This document shows, piece after piece, positions 61,703-64,000 of a stretch of DNA of 64,000 nt. The position numbers and the translations under genes are program-made. The stretch comes from an uncultured Roseibium sp. (GTDB taxonomy: Bacteria; Pseudomonadota; Alphaproteobacteria; Rhizobiales; Stappiaceae). Where the stretch lies: assembly GCF_963669205.1 (NCBI RefSeq), contig NZ_OY769915.1, positions 3,384,001 through 3,448,000 on the forward strand, read 5' to 3'. The first letter of the stretch is position 1. Each line of letters opens with the position of its first letter. The notes below the pieces were generated by a model, which saw only the letters and a list, made by a program, of their open reading frames with translations, searched no databases and was not told the origin of the DNA.

Positions 61703-63409
61703 ATGCGTTCTTTTCGCATTGTTCGGTCGATGGCTCGGATCGGCAAAATTCTCGCTCTCAGCACGTTGGCGCTTGCATTGCCGGCGACGGCGAATGCCAA
61801 CCCGAAATATGCGGGAATCGTCGTTGACGCCAAAACGGGTAAGACACTCTACGCGTCTTCGGCTGACGCCTATCGCTACCCGGCCTCCCTCACCAAGATC
61901 ATGACGCTCTACGTCGTTTTCCAAGAACTTGAGGCGGGACGCTTGACCCTGAGTTCAAGGTTAAAGGTTTCGAAATACGCGGCAGGCCGCCCGCCTTCCA
62001 AGCTCGGCCTGAAGCCCGGCAAGACGATCAAGGTGAAGGACGCCATCCTCGCGCTCGTGACCAAGTCGGCAAACGATGTTGCTACCGTGGTTGCCGAGAA
62101 CATCGGCGGCTCGGAGAAAAAATTCGCGGAGCGGATGACGCGGACGGCGCGCGCGCTCGGAATGAAGAAGACCACGTTCCGCAACCCGCATGGTCTTCCC
62201 AACTCCGGACAACGCACCACGGCTCGCGACATGGCGACCCTGGGACGCGCGATTCAGGAGCACTTCCCTCAGTATTACGGTTACTTCAAGACGCGTTCCT
62301 ACAAATATGGCGGCCGGACATACGGCAACCACAACAAGCTGCTCGGCAGCGTCAAGGGTGTGGACGGCATCAAGACAGGCTACATCCGTGCTTCGGGTTT
62401 CAATCTCGTGACATCGGTCAACCGCAATGGACGTCAGATTGTCGCCGTTGTCATGGGCGGACGCTCGGGCGCTTCAAGAAATGCGCAGATGACCAAGCTG
62501 ATCAGCCGATACCTCTCCAAGGCGAGCCGCGGCAAGAAAACCGTTCCTGCGATCGCCAAGGGCGGGGCAGCCCCGACCTTCGTCGCCTCGGCGCTCAAGT
62601 CGCCGCCGCTGCCAAAGGCCAAACCGGGCAGCCGGCAGGCACCTGCAACCGGTGCGCCGATGGTTCTGGCCTTCAACGCCGGTTCACAGAAACCTGCCGT
62701 TCCGGATCCCTCCCCGTCCGGCGACCCGGCAGTGACGAAAGCCGTTGCGGACACCGCACCGAAGACAATCCCGGGCTTCGGCGAAGCCGTCCCGGTCCCG
62801 CCGAAACTGGTCAAGCAGCGGTTTGACGAAACCTTTGCAGTCGCGACCGCTCTGCCGCCGGTCCCGCGCGAAAGCCCCGGCCTTGATTTGACGACGAACT
62901 CGACCGGCAACAAGGCCCTGCTGGATGCGGCAAGAGGCGCGGCGACAAAGGCAACCGCCAGCGCATCGCCACGCGGCAACAGCCCTGTGCCCGCCAAGAC
63001 AATCACCGTTGAAACGGTGAGGATCGAAACAATCCCGGCGCCTGAAGCTGTCGAAGCACCTCGGGCAATTGCTATCGCCTCGGCGACAGCGGCGCCGCAG
63101 GTTGAACCGGAAACGCGTGGCGACAGTGTAACCGTGGCCACCAGCGACAGGCCGGACATCGAGCCGGGCTGGCAGGTTCAGATCGCAGCATCGGAAACGG
63201 AGAACCAGGCCGTCGCTCTGTTGAAAAAGGCAAAGGCCAGAACCGGCGCGGCGCTGCGCGGACGCTCACCTTACACCGAACCAGTCGATGCCAACGGAAC
63301 AACGCTTTACCGGGCACGTTTCGTCGGCTTCGAAAACAAGACCGCAGCGCGCAGGGCCTGCAGAACCCTCAAAAAGGCAAAATTCGCCTGCTTCGCCATC
63401 TATCAGTAA
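61703..63409 (+). CDS. D-alanyl-D-alanine carboxypeptidase with SPOR domain
   Basis: This 568-residue exported S11 peptidase has Ser62-x2-Lys65 (SLTK), Ser122-Ala-Asn124 (SAN) and Lys224-Thr-Gly (KTG), all intact. It trims the terminal D-Ala of peptidoglycan stems. A long Pro/Ala/Thr-rich linker (about 290-490) leads to a C-terminal SPOR domain (GWQVQIAASETENQAVALLKK to the end) that targets septal glycan. The start is ATG 61703; ATG 61730 is possible and would give a tighter signal peptide. Confidence 0.92.
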   Translation: MRSFRIVRSMARIGKILALSTLALALPATANANPKYAGIVVDAKTGKTLYASSADAYRYPASLTKIMTLYVVFQELEAGRLTLSSRLKVSKYAAGRPPSKLGLKPGKTIKVKDAILALVTKSANDVATVVAENIGGSEKKFAERMTRTARALGMKKTTFRNPHGLPNSGQRTTARDMATLGRAIQEHFPQYYGYFKTRSYKYGGRTYGNHNKLLGSVKGVDGIKTGYIRASGFNLVTSVNRNGRQIVAVVMGGRSGASRNAQMTKLISRYLSKASRGKKTVPAIAKGGAAPTFVASALKSPPLPKAKPGSRQAPATGAPMVLAFNAGSQKPAVPDPSPSGDPAVTKAVADTAPKTIPGFGEAVPVPPKLVKQRFDETFAVATALPPVPRESPGLDLTTNSTGNKALLDAARGAATKATASASPRGNSPVPAKTITVETVRIETIPAPEAVEAPRAIAIASATAAPQVEPETRGDSVTVATSDRPDIEPGWQVQIAASETENQAVALLKKAKARTGAALRGRSPYTEPVDANGTTLYRARFVGFENKTAARRACRTLKKAKFACFAIYQ

Positions 63410-63426
63410 CAGCGTAACGGATGTCC

Positions 63427-64000
63427 TCAATGTCTTCTGAGAAGCGTGTCTTTAGCCTCGTTGATTTTCGCCGCGAGGAAGCCGGATCCTCCCTTGTCGG
63501 GATGAACGCGCAGCATAAGCCTGCGGTGCGCGGCTCGAATTTCCGCGTCCCCGGCATCGGGAGAAAGCCCCAGGATCTCGTAGGCCTCCTCATCTGTCAT
63601 GGGGCCAGAGCTCGCCGGGCTTCCCTGCCCCTCTGTTCCATCCGACTGGAAGTGTTCACGCCATCCGGAAAACCGGCGGTCGAGATAAGCTTCGACTAGT
63701 TTCAGGCTCTGGTCGTCCTGCAGACATTCCTGCCAGAAGGCATGAAGCTGTTCTTCTGCAAGATCGTCAAGATTGCGGCCCTGAAAACTGCCGGCCAGCA
63801 CAACGCCGGTCATCTCGCCGGTATCATGATCCAGTTCCATCTCGATCATCGCCGTCCTCACCCGCGATCGTTGACCGGACGATTTGTTGGGCTTGTATGT
63901 TCCGGTCAGTCCGCCCAGTCCCGCCAGTCCGAGCAGTGACAGGCCGAATCCGATCGTGGGAATGGCGAACATGAACCTCCCGGTCACGAGAAACACGCCT
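63427..64000 (-). CDS. DnaJ-domain membrane protein, N-terminus cut by window edge
   Basis: The visible 190 or so residues begin within hydrophobic helices (GRFMFAIPTIGFGLSLLGLAGLGG), continue with a soluble part (MIEMELDHDTGEMTGVVLAGSF), and end in a C-terminal J domain (YEILGLSPDAGDAEIRAAHRRLMLRVHPDKGGS) with HPD intact. This matches the small membrane-anchored DnaJ-like proteins of alphaproteobacteria. The N-terminal helices and start lie beyond 64000. It is convergent with the carboxypeptidase gene. Confidence 0.85.
   Translation of the reverse strand, partial: GVFLVTGRFMFAIPTIGFGLSLLGLAGLGGLTGTYKPNKSSGQRSRVRTAMIEMELDHDTGEMTGVVLAGSFQGRNLDDLAEEQLHAFWQECLQDDQSLKLVEAYLDRRFSGWREHFQSDGTEGQGSPASSGPMTDEEAYEILGLSPDAGDAEIRAAHRRLMLRVHPDKGGSGFLAAKINEAKDTLLRRH

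Noticed and set aside
1..64000. CRISPR array or Cas genes that could make this a CRISPR-associated transposon
   Set aside because: No regularly spaced repeats with unique spacers and no Cas-like proteins were seen.

Overview
The window reads as a chromosome segment of a marine-type alphaproteobacterium, probably Stappiaceae (Roseibium/Labrenzia-like). That placement is inference. It rests on the clpS-clpA-phasin-DacA/SPOR neighbourhood, the GC-rich codon use, TRAP-TAXI transport, FNR/ccm organisation and the protein styles. No rRNA gene, convincing tRNA or CRISPR array was found.

Layout. 1-0.37 kb: 3' end of an FtsH-like M41 peptidase gene. 0.4-7.7 kb: a Tn7-like transposition module of visibly lower GC than the rest. 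It holds tnsA, an extra gene encoding only a TnsB-like N-terminal DNA-binding region, full-length tnsB, tnsC, a TnsD-type tniQ and a small ORF, preceded by short ORFs with strong ribosome sites and by regularly spaced TGTCG motifs that may be a transposon end. 7.7-8.5 kb: non-coding stretch with two strong terminator hairpins. 8.5-13.3 kb: a methyltransferase, a secreted caspase-like protein fused to peptidoglycan-binding and C-type-lectin domains, a divergent HExxH metalloprotease and a small partner protein. 13.4-19.2 kb: SAF-domain dehydrogenase, two small methyltransferase-type genes, a MarR regulator with a C-terminal Cys/His cluster facing an exported protein across a perfect palindrome, and a baeRF-like protein. 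19.3-26.8 kb: two formylglycine-type sulfatases, a fused TRAP permease with its TAXI receptor and a GST, probably a sulfate- or phosphonate-ester uptake and cleavage locus. 26.9-32.8 kb: ECF sigma/anti-sigma pair, DUF4399 and TPR exported proteins, thiolase, quinone oxidoreductase and a fasciclin-domain protein.

32.9-33.7 kb is a scar. A truncated SDR gene and a truncated LysR gene, divergent, are joined head to head with both 5' ends missing. 33.7-41.5 kb: Rap1a-like protein, a 12-heme cytochrome c, an FNR-type [4Fe-4S] regulator and ccmFHI, read as an oxygen-regulated respiratory module with its own heme-ligation genes. 41.6-48.3 kb: SelO, then a TetR regulator facing pspA-like, yiaA-like and aas genes across two identical-pattern operators. 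48.8-57.4 kb: secreted trypsin-like protease, HIT protein, SnoaL-like proteins, GST, AzlCD exporter, WG-repeat protein and an SDR lacking the usual Tyr/Lys pair. 57.5-64 kb: clpA, clpS, phasin, a D-Ala-D-Ala carboxypeptidase with SPOR domain and a partial DnaJ-domain protein.

Two families of small inverted-repeat elements are scattered here. MITE-A (179 and 270 bp) ends in CTAGGGTACGGACTC-like termini. MITE-B (313 bp) has 27-bp imperfect terminal repeats and a nested palindromic repeat. One copy of each abuts the TAG stop codon of a neighbouring gene.

The most promising material for undescribed biology is the Tn7-like module with its stand-alone TnsB-like DNA-binding protein, and the caspase/lectin-metalloprotease-small-protein cluster.
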